Shown: positions 36,072 through 48,500 of the stretch, one piece after another
Layout of the letters: every line of letters starts with the position of its first letter
Numbering within the stretch: position 1 is the first letter of the stretch
Assembly (NCBI GenBank): GCA_009193035.1
Contig: SWDT01000168.1
Span: forward strand, 1-64,000
Source of the DNA: Halicephalobus mephisto
Lineage: Eukaryota > Nematoda > Chromadorea > Rhabditida > Panagrolaimidae
DNA length: 64,000 bases
Reading direction: 5' to 3'
The notes under the pieces: model-generated
Database searches by the model: none
What the model saw: the letters and a program-made list of their open reading frames with translations, nothing else
Told to the model about the DNA's origin: nothing
Translations under genes and position numbers: made by a program

Positions 36072-36949
36072 TATATATACCACTACCACGCAAAACAACA
36101 GAAAATCTCACTTTTGGTCTACAGTATTCCACGTCCCTTGATATTCAGGTTATTGTTTCATTTTTTCTAGTCTAATTTTCTGTCTCAACAATGATCTTTT
36201 TTAAAAAATTAAACCCTAAATTTTTTCAAAAAACTATACTATTCAGTCAGGAAGCGTCGTAAATTTCTTTTTAATTATTTTTATTTTCGCTAAATTCCCC
36301 CATAAAATTGAATTACTTTATGTTATTTTTACTTTTGTTACTAGTTCCGTCTATATTAGTTCTAAAAATAAAAATTAAGGAAATAATTTTAAACTAATTT
36401 TTTTTAAATAATTGGAAATTTGTGTTTTTTTAAATTTTATTTAAAAAATAGTGATTTTTTCGAGGTTTTTTACTTTGAAAATTTAAAAATCCCGAGTGTT
36501 CAGATTTGGGAGATATTTTCGAACAATATTAATCATGAATGAATAATTAATCGAATTTTTTAAAACCTTTCAAAATTTCAAAAATGAACTTAATTTTTTA
36601 AAATGATAAATATCGAGAAAAATTGAAATTAATCCATCAAAATTCCGAAACATGAATTTTTCGACTTATTTCGAAATCGTCAATTTCGTAATTCTTTTTT
36701 TCCGAATTTGACGATTTCGAAATTAAAATATCTTTTACAAAGATCATATTCATAGATTTTTGGAATTTCAAAAGTTGGTTTACATAAATTAATAATTGGA
36801 ACTTACTTTGATTTTTCAAATTAAAATAATCCCTAAGTTGTGTCTTAGCACGAACAGTCCAAAATTTAACTTCGAAATTGGTTGTCAACTTCGATAAAGC
36901 AAAGTCCCGGAAGTACAGACAAAAAGGTATATAGTATATAATGTATGGA
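36072..36949. other. Intergenic, AT-rich
   Basis: No gene supported; short open frames here are low-complexity. Confidence 0.4.
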
Positions 36950-37565
36950 TATATTAGAACGGCTCTGATATTTTAAATACATTATCTTTAACGTATTAAA
37001 CCTATTAAGTTGATATCGATATAGTGTATTGAATATATAGGTACATTAAATATAATGCATCCAACGCATCAGAATAGTTTTAATGTATCAGTAAATGAAC
37101 TCGGTATCGGTGAATTAAAACTGTTCTGATGTATCGGATACATTAAGTTGATATCGATATAGTGTATTGAATGTATAGATGTATTAAAACTATTCTGATA
37201 TATTAGATATATTTTGTTCAATACATCGGTAAATTAACTTGGTATTGGTGTATTTTTTATAATATATCGATGCATTAAAACTGTTCTGATGTATTGGATA
37301 CATTAAGTTGATATCGATATAGTGTGTTGAATGTATAGGTGTATTAAAACTATTCTGATGTACTAGATATATTTTGTTCAATACATCGGTAAATTAACTT
37401 GGTATTGGTGTATTTTTTATAATATATCGATACAGTAAAACTATTCTGATGTATTGGATATATTTTGTTCAATATATTAATAAATTAAGTCGATATCGGT
37501 GCATTAACTATAATGTAAATGATACATTAGAACTGTTTTAACGCATCTTTTGTGTGTAGTTCCAT
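36950..37565. repeat. Complex satellite with 160-bp higher-order period
   Basis: Short related words (TATTAAAACTATTCTGATGT, AAGTTGATATCGATATAGTG, CAATACATCGGTAAATTAAC) alternate. The last two large units are 160 bp apart: AGTTGATATCGAT at 37145 and 37305, and AAACTATTCTGAT at about 37188 and 37348. An earlier unit at 37008 is more diverged. Confidence 0.85.
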
Positions 37566-37699
37566 CGCATTCCGTTAATGACGCATCTATCAGAATTATT
37601 CTGCTCCCATTTAAAAAATAATAAATCTTTCATGAAAAAGTGTTTTTTGTTTTTATTTTTCATTTGGGGAATATTCAAATCAGGTGTAATTTTACATGT

Positions 37700-39330
37700 T
37701 AAAAAACAACTAATTCGATAATCGGAAAATAAATATTTTTCTTACTGGAACGGTGGGATTTTTATTTGATGTTTTTCTTAATCTTTGAGAACATATTTCA
37801 AGTATTGGTCCAATTACGGAAAATATTTTATATAATTTCCGATTATAGATTCGGCTGTGATTTTTTGAACATCTTTGGTGCTGGAACTAAGAAATTTTTA
37901 TTCAAAAATTTTCTTTCATTTCTAAAAAGATATTTTAAGTTTCGGTCCTGACACGAAAGATACGTGATTAATTTTTCAATCAGAACTTTAATTACTGATT
38001 TTTTTCCCGGGATTAAGGGATTTTTGTTCAAAATTTTCTTTCATTTTTGTTTTTTAAAAAGATATTTTAAATTTTGGTTCCGTCACAAACTACGTTGATT
38101 TTTTAATTATATTCTTGGTTATTGACCTTTTAAACGTCATTCGTGTTAGGACCAATATTTTTAACTTTGATGATTTTTTAGTTTTTGTTTTTCGAAGATA
38201 TGTAGTAACAGTTTTGTCACAATTTATATTTCACTAATTTTTCGATCATATTCTTGGTTATTGACCTTTTAAACGTCATTCGTGTTAGGACCAATATTTT
38301 TAACTTTGATGATTTTTTGGTTCTTATTTCTCGAAGATATATAGTAACAGTTTTGTCACAAATTATATTTCATTAATTTTTCGATCATATTCTTGGTTAT
38401 TGACCTTTTAAACGTCATTTGTGTTGGGACCAATACTAATTTAATTTTATAATTTCGTTGGTTTTTGTTTTCTTAAAACACGCTACAATGGTCCCGACAC
38501 GAACTGTGCTGAATTTAATTTTTTGTTAACATTTTGGAAGTTGACCTTTTAAACCCACATAATTTGAAACACGTTTTCATTTTGGCATTCAATGACTTTT
38601 TCGAGTTTATGTATTCATTTTTCTGACGAAATACATTTTTAAAAAGCTAACAACCAAGTATGTATCCGAATAACAGATGACGGATTGTTTGGAACAAAAC
38701 CAACGCCTCCATATTTGATAGTTATTTTTATTTTTGTTTTTTGAAGATAAATTTGAATTGAGGTCTTGACGCGATTAGCACTTAATTTATTTTCCGATGA
38801 TGAGCTTAATTAATGGCTTTTAATCATTATCTATGTTAAAATTGATGTTTTTATGTTTAAACATTTCTTTTATTTTTATTCTGTGAGAGTTGGTATAAAA
38901 TTAAGGTCCCATCACGAATGCTATTTGATTAATTCTTCAATTAAGAACTTAGTTACAAACCCTTTAAAGCATCATTCGTGGTGGAACCGAAATTGTTGAA
39001 TTTAGGTTTTTTATCTTTCTTTTCTGAAAACATGTTTTACATTAAGGTTCCATCACGAATAATATTTGATTAATTTTTCAGCTAAGAACTTAGTTATGGA
39101 CCCTGTAAAGCATCATTCGTGATGGAACCGAAATTGTTGAATTTAGAAGTTTTTCATTTTTACTCCATGAAGACACGCTTTGTATCATGGTCTTGGCATG
39201 AATGATGTTTAATTCTTTAATCAACTATGGATTTAGTTATTGACCCCCTACGCATCGTTTGTGGTGAAACCAATATATCTTCAATATTTAAACATAAATC
39301 CTAAATTGCAGTCTCGTCATTAACAACCCC
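37700..39330. repeat. About 138-bp satellite array, each unit with inverted arms
   Basis: Roughly a dozen diverged units. Landmarks of the left arm (GGTCCTGACACGAA and variants) are near 37943, 38074, 38213, 38350, 38488, 38760, 38903, 39044, 39189 and 39310. The complementary right arm (CATTCGTGTTAGGACC and variants) follows about 65-70 bp after most of them. The central units near 38111, 38250 and 38389 are nearly identical at a 139-bp period; edges are more diverged. Confidence 0.85.
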
Positions 39331-40175
39331 CTGATTTGTTTTTTGACTTTAAAATTAATAATGATGTTTTCGATGAAGAATCCTGTTTTAGTATCTTCAA
39401 AAATGTCCTCAACTTTGGTTCGGATTATAAATGTAAAACATGCATGATGTAAACGTCAATGTAAGGTTTCAAGATGATGTCAAAATTGGTCAAGTTTAAT
39501 AAAAATTCCGAAAAATGTTAATCTCCTCAATGAGATTAATTTTACATGTCCTTTAATTTTTATGGAAAATGATTTATATAAAAAATCCAAATCTGGATTA
39601 CATATCGGATTGACTTCTGGTTTTTTGTGGATCTTCTAGAAATGATAAATATGTACTGGATTAAATTTTTTTGAAATTTCTCACGTTAAAAAAAGCCATA
39701 ATTTCTACCTGACACAAAATGTAATAAATCTCCAAAATTTCATTAGGAAAGTTTTGTAATATTTATGTGACATTTGGTGTAGCTTTCGTCAAATGTCGTA
39801 ATTTTCGTGCTTCGTAGGGAATTCAGCACGTGCTTCAGAAGTCCCGGAAGATACAGGATTCTGAAGGTCGTAACGTGTGTGTATGGAGTATTTAGATTTG
39901 AATTTTGAAGATTCTTCACAAATATCCCAAGATTTGGTTTTTATTAGGAAATATTCCGACAAAAATTTACTGTAATTAATTTTAACTTTGTAATCGGAGG
40001 AGTTTTGAAAGATTTCTTGTCTTGTATATATTATGTTTTTAATTTATTTTTGTCGCTTTGTGAACTCACTTCTCGACCTGATATACACGTCCCCAATCAG
40101 CTCTGAAGACGATGTTACTAAATCCACCCCGTAAATGTTTCAATATAATCAACACCAGAAGATACAAGATCCTAA
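39331..40175. other. Gene desert
   Basis: No coding or RNA feature recognised on either strand. Confidence 0.4.
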
Positions 40176-40740
40176 AAATTGTGTTCTCTACATGTCAACT
40201 TTATAAACCTAAATTCTAGAACTTGTACATATATTTCTAAGTATTTTATGTAATTTTATAAATCCAAATTCTAGAATTTATCTATGTTCATCAATACTTT
40301 ATAGTTTTATAAACACAAATTTCAAAACTTATCTATATATATTTTTGATATTTTACAGTTTTAAAAACATATTCTAAGATTTATCCATATATTCTTAAAT
40401 ACTTTATAGTTTTATAAATTTATATTTCAGAACTTATCTATATCTTCTTAGATATTATATATTTTTTATAAACTTAGATTTCAGAACTTATCTATATATA
40501 TCTTCTTAGATATTATATTTATATCTTTTTATAAACATAAATTTCAAAACTTATCTATATATATTTTTTGATATTTTACAGTTTTAAAAACATATTCTAA
40601 GATTTATCCATATATTCTTAAATACTTAATAGTTTTATAAACTTAAATTTCAGAACTTATCTATATATATTCTTAAATATTATATATTTTTTATAAACTT
40701 AGATTTCAGAACTTATCTGCATATATTCTCAAATATGCTT
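40176..40740. repeat. AT-rich tandem repeat, about 60-bp unit
   Basis: Some nine diverged copies of AAATTTCAGAACTTATCTAT, ATATTCTTAAATACTTTATA and GTTTTATAAAC words. Confidence 0.75.
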
Positions 40741-41199
40741 TTTTATTTGAAATATCTTTTACTGAAAATAATTCCAATAAATGTAATTATAAAATTAACT
40801 TGATCTCAAAACTTTAACAGAGTCAGACCTGTGCTTTTTAAAACTAAAATTCTGATTGATTTAATTTTTGAAATTAAAACGGAAATAACCATAATCCACT
40901 TATTTCAGCCGACTTAATCTCAAGCAGTAACTTAAATTTCTTGTTTTAGTCAAGAGCTGTTTCAGTTTTTTTGGAATTTTCCTAATTTCCTCAATTTTGT
41001 GTTTTCTGAAGTTTCAAAAATCTTATAAACCTTAATGTGAAATTCAATTTATTCAAAGTAGTTTTTTCTATGTCAACAAAGACAGTCATTGTCTTCCATA
41101 ATACTCTCCGAGGACATTGTTTCCATTTTCGAACTCTGACGTCGACCCACTCAACCCCTTAGGCAATCCCTAGGAAGTTCCAAAAATTGTTTTTTTAGC

Positions 41200-41930
41200 T
41201 GCAATAACTCAGTAAATATATTACGAATTTCGGTAATTTTGTTTCTACTAAGTTTGAATGACCTTATTGTTTGTTTACAATCGAGAAATAGTGCAAAATT
41301 AAATAATTTTTATCAGAATTAAAAGATTTTTTTAAATATTTAATAAAACAAAATTCGAAACACAACGCCAAAAATTCAAACTTTTTTAACAACATAAGAA
41401 ATTTTTTATTTGAAATTCTTGAATAAAGAATCGTTTGTAATTTAGTATTTTTTGTATTTATATTAAAGATTAACATTAGTTGCATAAGGTAAAAAAGAAT
41501 TATTGAAATTTCTCAAGTATTTGTAAAAAATACAACAATTATAAAAAATCCCTGTTTTTTATATAAAAATTCTTGAATAAAGAATCGTTTGTAATTTAGT
41601 ATTTTTTGTATTTATATTAAAGACTAACATTAGTTGCATAGGATAAAAAAGAATTATTGAAATTTCCCAAGTATTTGTAAAAAATACAACGATTATAAAA
41701 AATCCCTGTTTTTTTAAACTTCCGTAACTCAGTAAATATATTACGAATTTCGGTAATTTTGTTTCTACTAAGTTTGAATACCTTTATTGTTTGTTTACAA
41801 TCGAAAAATAGTGCAAAATTAAGTAATTTTTATCAGAATTAAAAGATTTTTTTAAATATTTAATAAAACAAAATTCGAAACACAACGCCAAAAATTCAAA
41901 CTTTTTTAAACTATTTTTTGAAATTTTTTT
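41200..41930. repeat. Long direct duplication
   Basis: A segment of about 190 bp starting AACTCAGTAAATATATTACG at 41207 recurs at about 41719 with few changes. Between them a second unit beginning GAATCGTTTGTAATTTAGTA is also duplicated (about 41426 and 41580). The arrangement suggests two rounds of local duplication. Confidence 0.85.
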
Positions 41931-42460
41931 AACATAAAAATTATTTTTGATTTTATATTTTTACAAAAAAACGAAGTTTATATAAGTTTGACAAAAATAA
42001 TTAAAATTCATCCGATAATTATTGAAGTAGAACTTTGCAAAAATTGAATTTTTTAAACATGTTTTATGTGTAAATATATCCAGAAATAACTCCTATGGTA
42101 TTTAGTTGCACAGCCAACTTTGGAATTTTGTCGTTTTCTATCGTCAGTCGTGTTCACAGGAAGACTTTCGAAAAACTAAGCTTCCGAAGTTATCCATTAT
42201 CTTATATATCAACTTTGACATCAATTTGCTCAAGTGAAACTTTTTCGAAGATGGATATCTCGTTGAATTTTTCATATAAATTTTAAAATTTCAAAAATTA
42301 AATTCAAAAATATTCTGAAATTTCGTTTTAGTGTTTTCTGTTCCAAAAAGTGTCTAAATTAAAAATTTTTGAAATATCTTTAACTTGAAGAATTTTATTT
42401 TTTAAGAAAACGTACTTCGATGAAAACCCGTATATCCACCGGAAAACTGATTTGAACTAA
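41931..42460. other. Gene desert
   Basis: No supported gene; a 63-codon frame at 42095-42286 has no family features. Confidence 0.35.
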
Positions 42461-43090
42461 AACGGACATTATTCATTTTCTCATTGGAGTTGTTTTTGGA
42501 TTATTTTTGTAAATTTAACAAAAAGTAAGAACAATGTCCAAAGTCAATCACTATCCAATTCTTCATTATGTGGTTATTAGGATAGTGACTGAAAAAACTT
42601 TATATTGCTATTCAAAATAAAAATGAATAGTATTTTTAAATTTTATATTTCAGTCGAAAGTGGACACTATCCAATTCTTTATTGGAGCTGTTTTGGATAG
42701 TGACTTCGACAGCTCCAATAAGAATCGAGGATAGTGTCCATGTTTAGTCACTATCCATCCCCTCACTGATATTTGGATAGTGACTGAGAAGATGAAATTC
42801 AATTCAAAAATAGACACTATCCAGTTTTTTATTGGAACTGTTTTGGATAGTGACTTCGACAGCTCCAATAAGAATCGAGGATAGTGTCCATGTTTAGTCA
42901 CTATCCATCCCCTCACTGATATTTGGATAGTGACTGAAAAGTCAAAATTTAATTCAAAAATAGACACTATCCAATTTTTTCATTGACACTTGGATAGTGA
43001 CTTCGACAGCTCCAATAAGAATCGAGGATAGTATCCACTTTTAATCACTATCCATCCCCTCACTGACGTTTGGACAATGATTTTGACAAG
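42461..43090. repeat. GGATAGTGACT-family cluster 5: 150-bp unit of nested hairpins
   Basis: Exact words in order: GGACACTATCC 42662, GGATAGTGACT 42695, GGATAGTGTCC 42729, AGTCACTATCC 42746, GGATAGTGACT 42775. The series then restarts at 42813, a 150-bp period, and again near 42963. 42662-42739 is one 78-bp palindrome with stems that include TTATTGGAGCTGT/ACAGCTCCAATAA and a loop displaying GGATAGTGACT. 42746-42785 is a second hairpin with 11-bp stems. The cluster is the inverse of 45.7-45.96 kb. Confidence 0.9.
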
Positions 43091-45180
43091 TTCAGTAGAA
43101 CTAAAAATAACATATATTTTTACTGTCTTGAATAATAATTATAATGTTTTTAATTATTGTCTAATTTTTTGAACATGTTTTTCAATGACATCATGGAGTA
43201 CTGAAACGTCTTTCGGAGTAATCTCACTTGTAGCAAGTCATCCAACTTCCATGAATTTTACGCTCTGTCAAGTATGTGCACTCATCGCCTGTGGCCCTAC
43301 CGTCGACCGAAAATGGGCGTAGTTTTCTGGAGGAGGCGCTTTTTCGGACTTTACGGATTCCGTTTTAGAGTAGTTTAAATTTAGATTTTTAAAGACAGAA
43401 ATGTTTTTGACTCAAAAAGTTGTGGTCATTTTTGTCTTTTCAGTAATCCGACTAATTACTTTAAAAAAAATATATTGATCCATTTTTTTCAAAACTGCTT
43501 TTCGTCTGGCCCAGAGGCAAAATTAAGCAAAACACGCTATTTTCTAATTGTGAAAAGTTCAGATGTGATGAGAATCTGAAATTTTGCCCTCCTACACTTT
43601 TCTAATTTTAGACAAACTCCTTCCGTGTACTTCAATTTTAATTCATTAAATTTCTGAAAAATTTTACAATTTTATAAAAATTTTCAAAACTATTTAAAAT
43701 TACACTAAAAAATTTAAATAACTTTTAATTTTTTTAAATATAACAATTATTTCTATACTTTTATAAAAATTTCCAAAACTATTTAAAATTACGTGAAATT
43801 TTTGGGATTATTTATATTTTTAAAAAATTTTCAAAATCTCATGGAAATTTTCAGAATTAAAAAAAATGATTTCTGATTTTCTAAGATACAATAATAGTAT
43901 TCAAAATTCCTCGAAATTATGTGAAATTTTTGGAATTATTTATATTTTAGGAAAATTTCCAAAATCCCATGGAAATTTTCAAAATCAAAAAAAATGATTT
44001 CTGATTTTTTAAGATATAATAATAGTATTCAAAATTCCTTGAAATTATGTGAAATTTTTGGAATTATTTATATTCATGTAGAAGTTTCCTTAAACTGTTC
44101 AGAATGACGTGGAAATTTTCAAAACCTCATGGGAATTTTCAAAATTTAATAGATTATTTGTGGCCTTGTACGACATGGTAGAAGTTTCTAAGATTATTTA
44201 TAATTATGTGGAAATTTCCAGAATCTCATGAAAGTTTTCAAAATTGAGCAAAATGATGTGTGATTTTCTACCGTATAGTAGTAGTTTCTGAGGTTATTTG
44301 GGATTGGAAATTTCCAAGACTATTTAAAAACTACGTGAAATTTTTCAGAATCCCATGGAAATTTTCAAACTTTAGTGGGAGGTTTCTAAATTTTCAGAAA
44401 TACGACAGTGGTTTTTGGAGTTTTTTAAATCGGGTTCAATTTCTGAATTTTTATAGAAAATAAAAAATTGGAATTTTTTAGGATCTTCTGTAATCTAGTG
44501 GAGAATTCTGAAATTTTAGAAATCTCCATATGACCTTCTGGAATCTTCCAGATCTTTCTAAAAACTTTTGAAATTTTGTAGAATTCTGTGAAAGATTCTG
44601 AAATTTTAGGGATTTTCATATAAGCTTCTGAAATGCTCTAAACTTTTTTAGAATTTTTTTGAATTCTGTAAAATTTCTGAATTTTTATAGAAAATAAAAA
44701 ATTGGAATTTTTTAGGATCTTCTGTAATCTAGTGGAGAATTCTGAAATTTTAGGAAGCTCCATATGACCTTCTGGAATCTTCCAGATCTTTCTAAAAACT
44801 TTTGAAATTTTGTAGAATTCTGTGAAAGATTCTGAAATTTCTGAAAATCTGATAAAATTTTTTAAAACTTTCCAAAATTTAATTGAATTTTCAGAAATCT
44901 ATAATCTTTAAAGTTAAAAAAACGCCCATTTTTGCCATTTGTAAAGTTTATTATATTAAGCGATAATTTTATTTTTCCATGTTAGATACAAAAGCAAAAT
45001 ACAGTATTTGAATAATGGACATACGGATAAAAAAGCTTGACTTTTGGACTTGGTAACAATTGCGAAATGTGACGAAAATGTAACAATTGTCACATTTTTC
45101 ATAAATATTTGAAATTTGTGACGAAAATTAAAACAATAATAATGATAATTATATTTTTTATTGGATCCCAAAGTTATGTT
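43091..45180. repeat. Interior between inverted clusters 5 and 6, with a 234-bp duplication
   Basis: 43190-43380 is a GC-richer island of unknown nature. 43640-44420 is a degenerate GAAATTTTTGGAATTATTTA-type repeat. 44435-44845 is a direct duplication of about 234 bp, starting TCTGAATTTTTATAGAAAAT at both 44440 and 44674. I find no transposase or other gene. Confidence 0.55.
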
Positions 45181-45420
45181 TTTTTTGTAGAGATTTTTGA
45201 TAGTGTCTATTTCAAACTCGAATCAGCGCTTTCTAGTCACTATCCAAAAGCAGTTTCAATACATACAAAAAAGCATAATTTTTAGTCCAGTAATAATTGC
45301 GAAATGTGACACAATCGTCACATTTTTCATAAATATTTGAAATTTGTGACGAAAATTAAAAAGTAATAATGATAATTATATTTTTTATTAAATCCCAAAG
45401 TTACGTTTTTTTTTGTAATT
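45045..45420. repeat. Dispersed AATTGCGAAATGTGAC repeat, two copies
   Basis: Two copies of about 130 bp (45048-45180 and 45290-45420) share AATTGCGAAATGTGAC, a hairpin (GTCACATTTTTCATAAATAT paired with AAATTTGTGAC) and a following AATGATAATTATATTTTTTA block. Related copies lie at 6065-6135 and 27896-27935. Confidence 0.8.
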
Positions 45421-45537
45421 CCGATTTTTAAAAACCGTAATTTAATCATTTGTTGTTATGTCGTTTGAAGAACGTTTCGATAAAGTCCCAAAGTACAGTA
45501 TCTGGATTTCAGGGTGATACATTTATTTATCCAAAAA

Positions 45538-48500
45538 ATGCTGGGATTGTCCTCGGCAACCAGTCGATTATTCTCGATCTTTTGCGTTTTGTTTGTCATC
45601 TGTTGCTTGGTCGCTGAATCAGAAGCTCAAAGGTTTGTGAATACTTTTAATACAGATAAATATAAATAAAATTCCCCCGACTTAGAGAAATTCATCAGTC
45701 ACTATCCAGTTCTTCATTAGGACTGTCACTATTCAAAACAGCTCCAATAAAGAATTGGATAGTGTCTATTTTTGAATTAAATTTCATCTTCTCAGTCACT
45801 ATCCAAATATCAATGAAAGAATGGATAGTGACTAAACATGGACACTATCCTCGATTCTTATTGGAGCTGTCGAAGTCACTATTCAAAACAGCTCCAATAA
45901 AGAATTGGATAGTGTCTATTTTTGAATTAAATTTCATCTTCTCAGTCACTATCTAATTGTCAATGAAAGAATAGTGTCCACTTTTGACTTTGATTTTTTC
46001 CAGTCACTATCCTCGATTCCTACTGGAGCTGTTTTTTGGATAGTGACTTTGACAGCTTCAATAGGAATCAAGGATAGTGACTGGAAGATTGATTTTCTTT
46101 GAAAATAGACATTCAAATTTTTCATAAAAGTTGTTTTTCGATAGTAATTTTTACAGTTTTAGTGAAAATGAAAGATAACACTTGACTTCAATGCTTTTTT
46201 CACTTCTTTTTAGAGTTGTTTTTGAATAATAAATTTGACAGCTCGAATGAAAATTGAAAATAGTGAAAAATATAAAATAACTTGTATTTTTTTGTATTTC
46301 ATTTTCCTTAATTGTTTATCTTCAAAAAGTCCCAGATAAATTATTCCAATTTTTTTCGCCTACTTGACCTCCAGACGTCATCAAATTAAATTCGAAATTA
46401 TGTAATAATGTCAGATAATCCAATTTGCAAAAATTATTTTATTTTTGGAAACTTTTAAAAACTAAAGTTCCGTTTGTAAAAAAATTAAAAATATCTTCCG
46501 GATGTACATTGGCAAAATTTATTTCAAAAATGTCATTAAATTTGGTCAATTGCGTAGATTTTTTTTTTCAAAAATGTTCATTCAAGCGAGAAAAAAAAAT
46601 TTTTAAATTTTAAACATTAAATTTTTGACATTGACGTGGTTTTGTAAGTGACATCAGTTTTTTACAGTTTCCGGATTTACTCTGATGGAAAAATCCGAAA
46701 AAAAAAATAAATCTTTCAAAGTTTTAAATTTAATAAAATTTTTAATTTTTAATTTTATTAATAATGATCGTTTCAGTCTGGAGAGAGGTGTAAGAACCCC
46801 TAAGGCAAAGTTCATCCGATTCGGAAGAGCTGCTGGAGGTCAAAAGTTCATCAGATTCGGCAGAAGCTCTTGGGTGAGGATTTTACTTTAATTAAAAATA
46901 AATCTGAATTAGTTTTCAACACCATCCATAATTTTTATCGGAATCGGCAAAATTGTCCAAAAACAGCTCCAGTAAAAATTTGGATAGTGTCTGCCTTTTG
47001 ACTTAAATTTCAGTTTTTAGTCACTATCCACAATTTTTACTGGAGCTGTCAAAATCAATGTCTAAAAACAGCGTCAATAAGAGTTGAGAATAGTGTTCAC
47101 TTTTGACTAAAATTTGGTTTTTTTAGTCACTATTCTTAATTTTACTTAAGCCGTCAAAGTCACTATCCAATAACAGCTCCAATAAAAAACTGGATAGTGT
47201 CTATTTTTGAATGAAATTTCATCTTCTCAGTCACTATCCAAATATCAATGAAAGAATGGATAGTGACTAAACATGGACACTATCCTCGATTCTTATTGGA
47301 GCTGTCAAAGTCACTATCCAATAACAGCTTCAATAAAAAAACTGGATAGTGTCCATTTTTGAACTGAAACCACAATTTTCTAGTTACTATTTATTTTTCG
47401 TTTTCGAATAGTGACCTAAATGTTATTTCCGGTCACTATTCTCAGTTCTTGTTAGAGCTGTCAAAATCACTACCCAAAACAGCTCCAAGAAACGTACAGA
47501 ATAGTAACTAATTTCCTAATCTTTGGAACACTATCCAGAACCACCGAGCATTCGACTCCCGTTCTGTCGGAAACAATTTTCTTTAAAAATTATTTTTAAT
47601 TTTTTTGAAATTGATGTTTATCCTGGATTTAGCCCAAATGATTTCATTTTCAAAATTGAGATTTCAGACTTTGTTTATCCACTTTTATGTCCGGGATCTG
47701 GTTTCGAAAATTATGAAATTTGATAAATCCAAACAAAGCACCCCCGAAGCTAGGTAATCTACCGTAATCCTACGTCAGATCCTAATTACTCAAAAAAATA
47801 AAAAATTTTAAAATTTTAAAAAATTTAAATTAAGAATTTTAAAAAAATATAAAATTTTAAATTTCGAAATTTTGAAATTAAAAAAAATTTAAATTAAGAA
47901 TTTTAAATTCATAAAAAATTAAAAAACACATTAAATTTAATTTCTAATTACGGTAATTTTTATGAATTGGATGTGCAAAAAAATTTATTTTGAATTCTTA
48001 TTAGTTTTAGTGAAATTTTTATTTTTTTTAGTGAATCCACTTTGCAAAATTGAATAAAAAAATATTTAATGAATTTTTACTAAAGTTGGTCGTTCATTTT
48101 TATTTTTTTGTAATTTTTAAAATTCATATTAAAAATTTAAAAATAAGTCATATTTTTTAATTTTTTAAATAAAATTTGTAAAAAATTTAAATTTTGAATT
48201 TTTTTTTTTTTAATTTTTTTAAATTTTTTTTTAAAATTTTTCTGAATAAAATTTTTTTAAAATTTTTTTTAAAGTTATATTTTTGTAAAAAATGAAATTA
48301 GTAATATCACGGAATTTTGTGAATAAAAAATTTTTTATTTTGTAAAATTTCACATTTTGAAAATTTTTTTGTTTAAATAATTTTGTTTTTTTGATATCGT
48401 TTTTCATTATTTCTACTTGATATTGCATTTTACGGAAATGTCTAAATCGACTCAGTGCAATTGTTTTAAAAAAATTTTCGTTCAAAACCAGGAATCTTTT

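Noticed and set aside
37190..37381. 63-codon minus-strand frame with repeating HQNSFN
   Set aside because: Translation of the 160-bp satellite, not a gene.
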